DNA from: Gemmatimonadota bacterium
Lineage (GTDB): Bacteria > Gemmatimonadota > Gemmatimonadetes > Palauibacterales > Palauibacteraceae
Reading direction: 5' to 3'
Length of the DNA: 64,000 nucleotides
NCBI GenBank assembly: GCA_022825725.1
Contig: JAJDWE010000033.1
Location: forward strand, 23,926-87,925
A program made the translations under genes and the position numbers. Below the pieces are notes generated by a model. That model did not search any database and had not been told where the DNA came from. It was given only the letters and a program-made list of their open reading frames with translations. Below, piece by piece: positions 38,934 to 48,839 of this stretch (position 1 is the first letter of the stretch; each line of letters begins with the position of its first letter).

Positions 38934-39566
38934 TCACACCATGCGCCGCGCGTACTCGGCGGCACGCATGGCGGAGTTCAGGATTTTGTTGTAATCCCCG
39001 CAGCGGCAGAGATTGCCGGAGAGAGCCTCGGCCGTCTCCTCGCGCGTGGGCTCGGGGTTCTCGTTCGTGAGCGCGACCATGCTCATGATGAAGCCGGGCG
39101 CGCAGAAGGCGCACTGGAACCCGCCCTCGTCGATCACCGCCTGCTGCACCGGGTGCAGCGTCCCGTCCGCGCTCTCGAGCCCTTCGATCGTCGTCACCGA
39201 CCGGTCGCGCACCGCGTTCGTCAGCATCGAGCACGCGTAGTGCGAAACCCCGTCGATGAGCACCGTACAGGCGCCGCACTCCGCGCGGTCGCAACCGAGC
39301 TTCGTGCCGGTGAGGCCCAGCTTGTAGCGGAGCGTCATCGCCAGCGTCTCCTGCGGCATGACATCCACCGAACGCGACACTCCGTTCACGTCCAGCGAGA
39401 TCATGCGGGGCATCGACGCGCGCACCGCCGCGCTCGCCGACAGGCTCCGGGCCCGGAAGAGGTGGCTGGAGGAGGAGACCACCGCGCCGGTCGCGATGAC
39501 CCCCTTGATGAACGTCCTGCGGGAATGACCGGTTGGCGTCTCGGTCGTGATCTCGGCGTCACTCAT
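38934..39566 (-). CDS. Molybdenum hydroxylase 2Fe-2S subunit with Tat signal
   Basis: SRRTFIKGVIATG; CDRAECGACTVLIDG; CAFCAPGFIMSM…LSGNLCRCGDY. Confidence 0.92.
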   Translation of the reverse strand: MSDAEITTETPTGHSRRTFIKGVIATGAVVSSSSHLFRARSLSASAAVRASMPRMISLDVNGVSRSVDVMPQETLAMTLRYKLGLTGTKLGCDRAECGACTVLIDGVSHYACSMLTNAVRDRSVTTIEGLESADGTLHPVQQAVIDEGGFQCAFCAPGFIMSMVALTNENPEPTREETAEALSGNLCRCGDYNKILNSAMRAAEYARRMV

Positions 39567-39708
39567 GGGCGAACCTCAAGCGGGAGACCTCTTTGCGCGT
39601 TTGCGTCGCGCCTGCCGCGTTTCCGCGGGAGACACAACGATCCACGGTGAATCCTTACATCGCCCGCCCCCGGAAACAAGACTGCGGGCCGCGCTCCCGG
39701 CGGGGCCG

Positions 39709-41838
39709 TTACAGGATCCTTAGGAATCGGGGGTCGATGGAAAGGAGGAGGACCCAGTGCCCGCCGCTGTCGCCGGGCGATGGATCGCCGCGCAGACCGC
39801 GCATGACGTCGAGGCGAAGGATGTCGTAGACGAGTCCGAGGCCGAGTCCGGCGGACGCACGCAGACCCTCGCTGCCGCTCACGCCGAAGCGGCGGGCCGC
39901 GTCCTCGCCGGCGCGGCCGATTCCGGCCCAGCCGGCGGCTCCGATGGCGCGCAGCCGCATCCACGGGGACGCGACGGTTCGCGACACCTCGGCTCGCCAC
40001 AGCGCCATGCGGTCCCCGCCCCAGCCGCGAAACTCATAGCCGGGCAGCGAACCGCGCCCCCCGAGCAGGAAGAGCCGCTGGACCGGCAGCTCCCCGCCGG
40101 CAAGACCGAACTCCACGCCACTCGCCCAGTTCCAAGCGCCGCCCGGACTCCCCCGGGCCCGCAGCGCGACCGTGGCGCGCGTGTAGCCGAAGTTCCCGAC
40201 GCCGTTCGCCGCCGCTTCGCCCGCGAGATCCACCATCCACCGCCCGCCCGATCCGCTTCGGAGTCGCACCGTCACACCCGCATCGAGCCGTGCGAGTTCC
40301 CCCTCGTCGACCGGGCGCACGGGGCGAAGCGGCCGGTCACCGAGCGGCACGGTGCCGACGACGAGCCCGGCGCTCCGGTGGCGCTCGAGCGAGGCGCCCA
40401 CTCGCCAGCGAACCGGACCGGCGTGACGGGTGATCCCGATGCGTCCCCCGGTGGTGAGATAGGGGTCCTCGTAGTCCTCTCCGCGGGCGAGGAGGGCGAG
40501 CGTCCGCAACGCCCCCACTCCGGCGGACGGCCCCACGTCGCGGTGGATCCGAAGCCAGCCGTCGACCGCCACCTCGACCTCCCCCAGCCGCCGCCCCAGT
40601 CCGAGGCTCGCCTGCGGTCGCGCCTCCCCCATCGCCAGGCCGCCCCCGAACGATACCCGCGCGAGATCGTTCGGCCGCCAGGCGCCTCCCGCCCCGATGA
40701 ACAGCCCCTCGGAACGCCGCGCCCGGATGCCCCCCGACGCGTTCGGAAGCGCGAGTTGCCAGCGTCCGCCCCCGAGCAGCGCCTGCCGCCGAAGGAGTCC
40801 GCGGGCGTCCGCGACGGCCCTCGCCGGATCGCCGTCCGCGCTTCCCTCCTCGATGGGTCCACCGTAGAGCGCGTCTTCCCAGCCGTCGAAGCGGACCAGC
40901 TCTTCGTCGCGATAGCTGTAGATGATCTGCCCCGGCCCGAGGCTGAAGAGCGCCTCCTCGTCGAATTCGTAGTCGAGCACGCGGAAGCGGGTCCGGATCA
41001 GCGTCGCGAGCGGGAAGTCGAACCAGGGAAGGGAGCGCGCGATCTCGATTTCCTGCTCGTCGGGCAGCCAGTAACGCCCCTCCTGCAGGGCCGAGCGCAG
41101 GTCGACGACGAGCCGCACGACCTGCGGATCCCGATAGGCGGCGGAGGTGAACGTGATCCGCATCCGGGCGATGGCCCCCGTCTCCCGTTCGACGAACAGC
41201 GATCCGACGACACCGGCGGCCGTCGCTTCCCGCGGGCGGACCTCCAGTTCGAAGACCCGGGCGGTCCGCTCGCGGAGCCGGATCTCGAGCGAGTCCGCGA
41301 GCCGGTATTCGTAGAATTCACGCGCGCCCGCCGCCGCCGGATGAAGCACGTCCCGGACCTCGTGGCCCTCTCCGATCCCGATCCGGTCCCGGAAATTGTC
41401 GAGGACGAGAAAGAGGTGGTCGATGTGATAATCGATGGTCGTCGGCAGCCGGCGTTCGTGCCGGCGTCCGATGATCGTCTGCATCGAGCGGTCGGGGCTC
41501 TGCCAGCGGACATCCAGCGCGAGCTGGTCCGCCCGGATGACATGCCGTTCCCCGAGGATGTCGCCCAGGTAGTAGATGTGCCCCTGCGCGTGGGCCCGAA
41601 ATCGTTCGAGGGAACTGTCGGCCCACGCGTGCCGCCGCGCTTCGATCGCGCGCTCGATGAGGAGAAGCGCCGCCTCGGAGTTCCAGCCATCGGAGACCCC
41701 GGCCTGCGGAGCCGCGGCCGGCGAAGCGGGGATGGCCTGGGCTTCGACCCCGGACGTGAAGCAGAGCGCCGCCGCGACGGCCACCGCGGCGGTCGCCACC
41801 CGTCGCCCGTCAGCCGAAGAGGTCCTCCTGCCCGTCAT
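39709..41838 (-). CDS. Outer-membrane beta-barrel protein (surface-antigen/BamA-like C-terminus)
   Basis: Signal peptide; C-terminal strands with RLFLLGGRGSLPGYEFRGWGGDRMAL. Confidence 0.65.
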   Translation of the reverse strand: MTGRRTSSADGRRVATAAVAVAAALCFTSGVEAQAIPASPAAAPQAGVSDGWNSEAALLLIERAIEARRHAWADSSLERFRAHAQGHIYYLGDILGERHVIRADQLALDVRWQSPDRSMQTIIGRRHERRLPTTIDYHIDHLFLVLDNFRDRIGIGEGHEVRDVLHPAAAGAREFYEYRLADSLEIRLRERTARVFELEVRPREATAAGVVGSLFVERETGAIARMRITFTSAAYRDPQVVRLVVDLRSALQEGRYWLPDEQEIEIARSLPWFDFPLATLIRTRFRVLDYEFDEEALFSLGPGQIIYSYRDEELVRFDGWEDALYGGPIEEGSADGDPARAVADARGLLRRQALLGGGRWQLALPNASGGIRARRSEGLFIGAGGAWRPNDLARVSFGGGLAMGEARPQASLGLGRRLGEVEVAVDGWLRIHRDVGPSAGVGALRTLALLARGEDYEDPYLTTGGRIGITRHAGPVRWRVGASLERHRSAGLVVGTVPLGDRPLRPVRPVDEGELARLDAGVTVRLRSGSGGRWMVDLAGEAAANGVGNFGYTRATVALRARGSPGGAWNWASGVEFGLAGGELPVQRLFLLGGRGSLPGYEFRGWGGDRMALWRAEVSRTVASPWMRLRAIGAAGWAGIGRAGEDAARRFGVSGSEGLRASAGLGLGLVYDILRLDVMRGLRGDPSPGDSGGHWVLLLSIDPRFLRIL

Positions 41839-42217
41839 CGTCCGGCTCCATGACCCGCCGCAGTCTGCCGGCCCAGTACTCGACGTCGAAACCCTCTTCG
41901 TTCTTCAGCATCCGCTTGAGCACCGGCGACAGGTCGCGCAGCGCGCCGACGAGGTCCTCGGCGATGGAGCCGGCCTCGGCGACCCGGGCTTCGTCCGGGA
42001 GCGACGCCATGTCCCGGAGGATCGAAGCCTCGGATCGCGACGCCGTGACGGGCTCGGACCTGGTCGCGACGAAGACCTCCGTCCGCCGGCCGGGTCCCCG
42101 ATCTTCCTCGATCGGGAGCAGTCCCACGATCTGCTCGGAGCGCCAGTACTTCGCGTACCCGAGGTGGACCATCCGGTCGCGTTTGATCTCCACGCCGCCT
42201 CCGTTCCGCCTGCTCAT
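41810..42217 (-). CDS. RemA/DUF370-like small protein with C-terminal extension
   Basis: VEIKRDRMVHLGYAKYWRSEQIVGLLPIEEDRGPGRRTEVFVATRSEPVTASRSEASIL. Confidence 0.45.
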   Translation of the reverse strand: MSRRNGGGVEIKRDRMVHLGYAKYWRSEQIVGLLPIEEDRGPGRRTEVFVATRSEPVTASRSEASILRDMASLPDEARVAEAGSIAEDLVGALRDLSPVLKRMLKNEEGFDVEYWAGRLRRVMEPDDDGQEDLFG

Positions 42218-42357
42218 GCTCCGACCCCGCTGCCGGGCTCCAAGCTCGCAAGGGCCCCGTCCGCGCCGCAACACCGCCACCGCTCCAGACTGGCGGCATA
42301 CCGCCGCCCCGGTTGATTGCCCGTTGACCGCGCGGCGGAGCATGTTCAGCGACGCCC

Positions 42358-43710
42358 ATGGCCAGAATACGCACCATCCGTGATCCCCTGTGGGGGAACG
42401 TCCGCGTGGACCAGGACGCGGCCGAGATTCTCGACACGCCCCAGTTCCAGCGACTGCGGCGCGTCAAGCAACTCGGCTTCGCCCACCTCGTGTATCCCGG
42501 CGGCGTCCACAACCGCTTCCTGCACGCCCTCGGCGTCTACCATCTCGTGTCGCGGGCCATCTCCTGTCTCAAGCGCGACGGACACCTCGAGGTGCTGGAT
42601 GCGGAAGACATGGGTGAACTACCGGTGGTTCGCCTCGGCGCGCTCCTCCACGACGTCGGGCACTACGCCTTCTCCCACGCGCTGGAGGAACTCGGTCCGG
42701 GAGCGATCCCCGGAGATCACGAGGAGATCGCGGCGCACTTCATGGCTGCGGACCCCATCCGGCGCATCCTCGAGCGGCACGGCGCGGATGCCGCGGCGCG
42801 CATCGGCGCCCTCATCCGCGGGCAGTCGAGCCACCCGTTGCAGGGGCTGATCTCGGGATCGCTGGACCTCGACAAGATCGACTACCTCCGGCGCGACTCC
42901 CTCTTCTGCGGCGTGCCGTACGGGTCTGTGGACGTCGACCGCCTCCTCCCCGCGCTCACGGTCGCCCGCGAAGGGGCCGGACGTCGGCTCGAACTCGCGG
43001 TCAGCGAGAAGGGGCTCAGCGCGCTGGAGACGCTCCTCTTCTCGAAGTACCAGATGTTCCGCAACGTCTACTGGCACCATGCCGTGCGCGCCGCGACGCT
43101 GACCTTCGTGCGCCTCGTCCAGACGGCGCTCGAGAGCGGTCTGCTCTCACCGGAAGACCTGGCGGGCCCGACGGACGAGGAGCTGCTCTCGCTCATCGAT
43201 CAGCGGATCGCGCGGTCGTCGGCGGGCGGGGGGCACGATCCCGACTCGGCGCTCGGCCGCGCGGCGAAGCTCCTCCGCACGCTCGTGGACCGGCGTCTCC
43301 CGAAGCGGCTCGTGGAGTTGACGGGCGACCAGCTACCGAACGCGTTGTCGTCGTGGCCGTCGCGGCGCGCGGACCTCGTTGCCGCGCTCGAGCGGCGCAT
43401 GGCCCTTGAGTGGGGTCTCTCCGAGGGAGCGGTGATGCTCGATTATCCGAGTTACCCCGGCATGCTCGAACTCAACCTGCTCCTCGTGCGGAACGACGGC
43501 GAAGTCCGCCGGCTGACCACGCTGGGCGAGCGAGGCCTCATCGACATCCCCCGGCTCGGACGTTCCCTGCACCACTCGGCGCGGGTGCTGCGCATCTTCT
43601 CCTTCGAACCGTCCGCTCCGCGCGATCCGAAGCCGGTGCTGGCGCTGATCGAAGCTTCCGAAGAGGAGGTGGAGGCACGGCTCGACTCGGGGGTCCCGCT
43701 CCTGGCCTGA
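42358..43710 (+). CDS. HD-domain phosphohydrolase
   Basis: RLRRVKQLGFAHLVYPGGVHNRFLHALG, LLHDVGHYAFSHALE, SSHPLQGLISGSLDLDKIDYLRRDS. Confidence 0.9.
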   Translation: MARIRTIRDPLWGNVRVDQDAAEILDTPQFQRLRRVKQLGFAHLVYPGGVHNRFLHALGVYHLVSRAISCLKRDGHLEVLDAEDMGELPVVRLGALLHDVGHYAFSHALEELGPGAIPGDHEEIAAHFMAADPIRRILERHGADAAARIGALIRGQSSHPLQGLISGSLDLDKIDYLRRDSLFCGVPYGSVDVDRLLPALTVAREGAGRRLELAVSEKGLSALETLLFSKYQMFRNVYWHHAVRAATLTFVRLVQTALESGLLSPEDLAGPTDEELLSLIDQRIARSSAGGGHDPDSALGRAAKLLRTLVDRRLPKRLVELTGDQLPNALSSWPSRRADLVAALERRMALEWGLSEGAVMLDYPSYPGMLELNLLLVRNDGEVRRLTTLGERGLIDIPRLGRSLHHSARVLRIFSFEPSAPRDPKPVLALIEASEEEVEARLDSGVPLLA

Positions 43711-43794
43711 AAAGCAGTTGCCTCGACGCTCGGTCGCGCGCGCCCCGGCGCTTGCGGTAGGATCAACGGCAGACCACCCGCAAAGGTTCATCCC

Positions 43795-44781
43795 ATGCAT
43801 GGATCGGCGCCGCCGATCGAACCACGGCAAGACAGCGCGCGACCGCGACGAATCCACTCGTCGCAGTCCTCGGCGAACGACGCCGGGTCGGCCGGTGCCG
43901 CACCCCTCGTGCGCCTCGACCACCTGGATACGCTCTGGTTCCAGGTGACCGGGACGATCTGCAACCTGCGCTGCGTCCACTGCTTCATCAGCTGTGCCCC
44001 CGACAACGACAGCTTCGGGTTCCTCTCGCTCGCCGAGGTCGAGGACTGGCTCCGGCGCTCGGAGAAGTGGGGCGTCAAGGAGTACTACTTCACCGGCGGC
44101 GAACCCTTCATGCACCCCGACCTCGCCGCCATGCTGGAACGGACCCTGGAGCGGGGACCGGCTTCCGTGCTGACGAACGGGACTCTGCTCCCCGCGCGGG
44201 CCCTGAAGCCCATCGCCCGGACCGCCCGCGCGGCGAGCTACTCGCTCGAAATGCGCGTCTCCCTCGATGGACCGTCGCCCGAGACGAACGACCCCATCCG
44301 GGGCGAGGGCACCTTCGACCGCGCGATGGACGGCGTCCGGAAGCTGCTCGCCGAGGGATTCCTTCCGATCATCACCGCCACGCAGGTATGGGAACCGGAA
44401 CGGGATGAAGAGGTGCGTCAGGCCTTCGTCGCGCGGCTGCGGTCGCTCGGGTACGAGAACCCGCGGCTCAAGATTCTCCCGTCCCTCCGCATCGGGCGCG
44501 AGGCGGCGCGCATCCGCCCGTACACGGACGAGGAGCGCGTGACGGAGGCGATGATGGAGGGATACGAGGAGAACCAGTTGCTCTGCGCGTCGAGCCGGGT
44601 GGTGACGAACCGCGGCATCTACGCCTGTCCCATCCTCATCGAGAAGCCGGCGGCCCGCATGGGTTCGACGCTGGAGGAAGCGTCCCGACCGGTGCGGCTC
44701 GACGAGTCCGCGTGCTACACGTGTTGGCTGCACGGCGCGATCTGCTCCAACTACGGGGGCATCGGGCAGGATGTCTCCTGA
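43795..44781 (+). CDS. Radical SAM protein with C-terminal Cys-rich region
   Basis: CNLRCVHCF (CX3CX2C), YFTGGEPFMHPD, RVSLDGPSPETND; C-terminal CPILIEKP…CYTCWLHGAIC. Confidence 0.9.
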   Translation: MHGSAPPIEPRQDSARPRRIHSSQSSANDAGSAGAAPLVRLDHLDTLWFQVTGTICNLRCVHCFISCAPDNDSFGFLSLAEVEDWLRRSEKWGVKEYYFTGGEPFMHPDLAAMLERTLERGPASVLTNGTLLPARALKPIARTARAASYSLEMRVSLDGPSPETNDPIRGEGTFDRAMDGVRKLLAEGFLPIITATQVWEPERDEEVRQAFVARLRSLGYENPRLKILPSLRIGREAARIRPYTDEERVTEAMMEGYEENQLLCASSRVVTNRGIYACPILIEKPAARMGSTLEEASRPVRLDESACYTCWLHGAICSNYGGIGQDVS

Positions 44782-45574
44782 ACCGCGCCGGATCGCGGTC
44801 TTCGGCGGCGTCTACAGCAACCACCTCGCGCTGGCGGCCGCGATCGAGGACGCCACGGCCCGGGGGGCGGAAGCGCTCTATTGCCTCGGCGACCTGGGGG
44901 CGTTCGGCCCCCACCCCGACCGGGTCTTTCCGCTCCTCGTCGACCAGGAGGTCCGGGTTCTGCGGGGGAACTACGACGATTCGATCGCACGTGGCCTCGA
45001 GGATTGCCAGTGCGGCTACACCGACCCGCGCGACAACCATTTCGCACGGCTCTCGTACCGCTACACGTTCCGGAACACCCACGAGCGGTGGCGCCGCTGG
45101 ATGGCCCGCCTCCCCGGCGAGATCCGCCTCGATGTGGACGGCGCGCGGGTGCTCATGTGCCACGGCAGCCCCCGGCGCATGAACGAATTCCTCTGGGAGT
45201 CGGCGACCTCGACGCAGTTCCTGACCTGGCTCGCCCGCGAGCACGAGGCGGACATCGTGCTCGCGACCCATACCGGGATCCCGTGGCAGCGCTCGCTGCC
45301 CGGCGGCGGGCTCTTCGCGAACGTCGGCGTCCTGGGCCGGCCCGCGAACGACGGGCGGACGGAGGTGTGGTACGCGCTCCTCGATTTCGGCGACGCCACG
45401 GAGGCGCCGGCGGTTCTCGAGTTCGTGCCCGTGAGCTACGATCACGAACGCCTCGCGGGCGAGATGCGCGCTGAAGAGCTGCCCGAGGAGTTCGTGGAGA
45501 CGATCCTCACGGGCTGGTGGACGACCTGCATCGAAGTCCTCCCGGCGCGCGAACGCGCCCTCGGCCGGTTCTGA
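44771..45574 (+). CDS. Calcineurin-like metallophosphoesterase family protein with degenerate motif I
   Basis: VFGGVYSNHLAL (cf. DxHxN), CLGDLGAFGPHPD, LRGNYDDS, MCHGSPR, LATHTGIPW; overlaps radical SAM gene by 11 nt. Confidence 0.8.
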   Translation: MSPEPRRIAVFGGVYSNHLALAAAIEDATARGAEALYCLGDLGAFGPHPDRVFPLLVDQEVRVLRGNYDDSIARGLEDCQCGYTDPRDNHFARLSYRYTFRNTHERWRRWMARLPGEIRLDVDGARVLMCHGSPRRMNEFLWESATSTQFLTWLAREHEADIVLATHTGIPWQRSLPGGGLFANVGVLGRPANDGRTEVWYALLDFGDATEAPAVLEFVPVSYDHERLAGEMRAEELPEEFVETILTGWWTTCIEVLPARERALGRF

Positions 45575-45730
45575 CGCCCGCACGGCCGTAACTCCGCCCG
45601 ATTTTGCGGGGTGACCGGTCCGCGTTTAGCTTCATGGCAGCGTCGGATGGTCCGAGCGCGACGGAGCCGGAATCGACAGATCGGCCCGCCAGCCTGGCCG
45701 GGTCGACGTCGGCAAGGAGAGGAAGTTGCG

Positions 45731-46570
45731 ATGGATCGCGAGGGTTTGTCGCCCAACATCCTCGAACGCTACCTCGAGGAACTGGGTCGTTATCCGCTTC
45801 TGAGCCCCACCGAGGAACGTGAGACCGCCCGCTCTGCCCAGAGCGGCGACACGTCCGCCCTCGACCGCCTCATCCGCGCGAATCTGCGCTTCGTCATCTC
45901 CATCGCCCGAAGATACCGCAACAAGGGGCTGAGCTTCCTCGACCTCATTCAGGAGGGGAACGTGGGGCTCGTCATCGCCGCCCGGAAGTTCGATCCGGAC
46001 CACGGGGTGAAGTTCATCAGCTACGCCGTGTGGTGGATTCGCCAGGCGATCCTGTCCGCGATCGCGAAGCAGGGCAGACCCGTGCGGGTGCCGCTCAATC
46101 GGGCGACCGAGTTGGCGCGCATGATCCGCGCGCGGGGCGAACTGCGTCAGACCCTCGACCGTGAGCCCAACGATCGGGAGATCGCGGCCGAGACGGGGTT
46201 GACGGTACCCACGGTCGGGCTGCTGCGGAGACTGAACGCGCGCGAGGTGCGACTCGACGCGCGGGTCGGGGCCGACGACGACAGCGACCTCGCGGAGCGG
46301 TTCCTCGCGGACGAGACGGATGTCGAGGAAGTCGTCGAACGGCGCCTGCTGAAGCGGCACATCGCCGACGGCCTGCGGCGCCTGCGTCCGCGGGACGCGC
46401 GCGTCGTCCGGCTGTACTACGGACTGCAGGGCGAAGACCCCCACACTCTGGAGCAGATCGGTCGCCTGCTGGGCGTTACGCGCGAACGCGTCCGGCAGCT
46501 CCGGGATCGAGCGCTCCGTGAGTTGCGGGAAGGCCCCGAGGGACAGAGCCTCGCGACTTTCGCGACCTGA
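45731..46570 (+). CDS. RNA polymerase sigma factor, RpoD/group 2-like
   Basis: ANLRFVISIARRYRNKGLSFLDLIQEGNVGLVIAARKFDPDHGVKFISYAVWWIRQAI; region 4.2 TLEQIGRLLGVTRERVRQLRDRALREL. Confidence 0.93.
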   Translation: MDREGLSPNILERYLEELGRYPLLSPTEERETARSAQSGDTSALDRLIRANLRFVISIARRYRNKGLSFLDLIQEGNVGLVIAARKFDPDHGVKFISYAVWWIRQAILSAIAKQGRPVRVPLNRATELARMIRARGELRQTLDREPNDREIAAETGLTVPTVGLLRRLNAREVRLDARVGADDDSDLAERFLADETDVEEVVERRLLKRHIADGLRRLRPRDARVVRLYYGLQGEDPHTLEQIGRLLGVTRERVRQLRDRALRELREGPEGQSLATFAT

Positions 46571-46597
46571 CGTGACGCACGGCCCGAGGCGGCGGCG

Positions 46598-47566
46598 CTG
46601 AAGCGTCTGGGCCTGTTTCAGCATCCCGACTGCAGCCGGCACGACACGGGCTGGGGTCACCCGGAGCACCAGGGACGGCTCCGCGCCGTGATGGGCGCGC
46701 TCGAACGGGCGCTGCCCGAGCTTCACGAGGACGTCCTCCCCGTCATGCCGCCCGCGGCCGAAATCGCCCAACTGGCACGGGCCCACACGCCGGGACACGT
46801 GGAACGGGTACGGGCGATCTGCGACCGGTCCGTCGAGAGCGGAGGGATCGTGCGGGTCGATCCCGATACGCCGGTCTCGCCGGGAAGCTGGGACGCCGCC
46901 GTCGCCGCGTCCGGGTGCGGCGTCGCGGCGGTGGACGCGGTCCTCGATGGAACGTGCCGCGCCGCTTTCTGCGCCGTGCGCCCGCCGGGACACCACGCGA
47001 CGGCGGACCGGGCCATGGGCTTCTGCCTCTTCAACAACATCGCCGTGGCCGCCCGCCACGCCCTGGCCCGGCCGGAAGTCGAGCGGGTCATGATCGTGGA
47101 CTGGGACGTGCACCACGGAAACGGGACCCAGGACATCTTCTACGACGATCCCTCGGTCTTCTTCCTCTCGATGCACGAGTACCCTCTCTTCCCCGGCACC
47201 GGGTCCGCGGATCAACGCGGCCGGGGAGCGGGGGAGGGAACGACGCTGAATCTCCCCATGCCCGGGGGGCTTCCGCCCGAGCGTTACGTGGAGACGCTGC
47301 TCGAGGGCCTGGACCGGGCACTGACCCGCTTCGAGCCCGACATCACGCTCATCTCCGCCGGGTTCGACGCGGGGGCGGAGGATCCGCTGGGGGGCTTCAC
47401 CCTCACGCCGGCGCACTTCGACACGCTGACGCACGAGGTCGTCGGACGGACGCGGGCCACGGCCCGAAACCGCGTGGTCTCCTTCCTCGAGGGCGGTTAC
47501 AATCCCGACGAACTGGGACGCAACGTCGTCTCGCACCTGACGGCCCTGCGCGACGCCACGGGCTGA
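46598..47566 (+). CDS. Histone deacetylase-family hydrolase (probable CTG start)
   Basis: HPEHQGRLRAV, RPPGHHATADRAMGFCLFNNIAVAARHAL, DWDVHHGNGTQDIFYDDPSVFFLSMHEYPLFPGTG; homology begins before first ATG/GTG. Confidence 0.88.
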   Translation: MKRLGLFQHPDCSRHDTGWGHPEHQGRLRAVMGALERALPELHEDVLPVMPPAAEIAQLARAHTPGHVERVRAICDRSVESGGIVRVDPDTPVSPGSWDAAVAASGCGVAAVDAVLDGTCRAAFCAVRPPGHHATADRAMGFCLFNNIAVAARHALARPEVERVMIVDWDVHHGNGTQDIFYDDPSVFFLSMHEYPLFPGTGSADQRGRGAGEGTTLNLPMPGGLPPERYVETLLEGLDRALTRFEPDITLISAGFDAGAEDPLGGFTLTPAHFDTLTHEVVGRTRATARNRVVSFLEGGYNPDELGRNVVSHLTALRDATG

Positions 47567-47603
47567 CCGCCCGGGAGCGCGCCCCGCAGAAGAGGAGCCC
47601 CCC

Positions 47604-48839
47604 TTGCCCGACCTTGACGCCACCTTCCTGGAGACTGCTTCCCGGGAGCTCGAACGACAGAAAATCGACGCCTGGCTGCTGTATGACTTCCGGGCCCTCA
47701 ATCCGCTGGCGGCGCACCTTGTCGGCCTGCCCGAAGGCCAGAAGCGCCGGTACTTCGTCCTCATCGAGCCGGGGCGGACGCCGCACGCGCTCGTCCAGAA
47801 GATCGAAGTGTCGGGATGGGACGGGTGGCCGCACCGGCTCACGAGCTACGTCGGCTGGGACGAGATGGAGGCCGCGCTGCGCGAGATGCTGCAGGGCACG
47901 GGTACCGTCGCGATGGAGGTGAGCCCCCGGGACTCGATCCCGTACGTGGACCACGTCCCCGCCGGCGTCGTCGAACTCGTCGAATCGCTCGGGCCCCGGG
48001 TCGTCAGTTCGGTGGAGCTGATCTCCGGGACGGCGGCGCAGTGGGGCGCGCGCGGGCACGCGCTGCACCACGAGGCAGCCGAGATCCTGGCGCGGACCGC
48101 GCGGACCGCGTTCGAGCTGGCCGTGCGCGCGGCGGGGCTCACGCCCGAGGCGGATCCCGAAACGGCCGCCGCCTTCGACGCCTCCGCGGAGCCGACCCCG
48201 GTCACGGAGCACGACCTCGCCGAGTGGATCCGGGAGCGCCTCCGCGCCGAAGGCCTGACCGAGACCGACACGATCGTCGCGGTAGGCCCCAACGCCGCCA
48301 AGCCGCACTACGAACCCCGGGCCGAGGGATCGTCCGCCCTGACGGCTAACCAGGTGTTCATGGTGGATCTGTGGGGGCGCGTGGCCGGGGAACCCGATGC
48401 GGTCTTCGCCGACCAGACGTGGATGGGCTTCCTCGGTCCGGAGCCGCCCGCCGAGGTGGTCGCCGCGTGGGACGCGGTCGTCGCGGCGCGCGATGCGGCG
48501 GTCGACGTCATCCGGGCGGACCCCGGCGCCACCGGTGCGGACGCGGACCGGGCGGCCCGGGAGGCGCTGATCGCGCGCGGTTACGGGGACGCCATCTTCC
48601 ATCGCACGGGGCACGGGATCGACCGCGAAATCCACGGCGTCGGTCCCACGCTGGACAGCATCGAGATGCGGGACGACCGGCGGCTCGTGGCGGGCGTCGG
48701 CTTCTCCGTCGAGCCCGGCGTCTACCTGGAGGGACGTTTCGGCCACCGGACGGAAATCGATGTCTACATGCGCGAGGATGGGCCCGAAGTCACTCCGTCC
48801 CGGATCCAGTACAACCTATGGCGGACGACCGGAACATGA
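47604..48839 (+). CDS. M24 family metallopeptidase (Xaa-Pro peptidase-like)
   Basis: FMVDLWGRVAG, FHRTGHGIDREIHGVGPT, VGFSVEPGVYLEGRFGHRTEIDV. Confidence 0.92.
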   Translation: MPDLDATFLETASRELERQKIDAWLLYDFRALNPLAAHLVGLPEGQKRRYFVLIEPGRTPHALVQKIEVSGWDGWPHRLTSYVGWDEMEAALREMLQGTGTVAMEVSPRDSIPYVDHVPAGVVELVESLGPRVVSSVELISGTAAQWGARGHALHHEAAEILARTARTAFELAVRAAGLTPEADPETAAAFDASAEPTPVTEHDLAEWIRERLRAEGLTETDTIVAVGPNAAKPHYEPRAEGSSALTANQVFMVDLWGRVAGEPDAVFADQTWMGFLGPEPPAEVVAAWDAVVAARDAAVDVIRADPGATGADADRAAREALIARGYGDAIFHRTGHGIDREIHGVGPTLDSIEMRDDRRLVAGVGFSVEPGVYLEGRFGHRTEIDVYMREDGPEVTPSRIQYNLWRTTGT

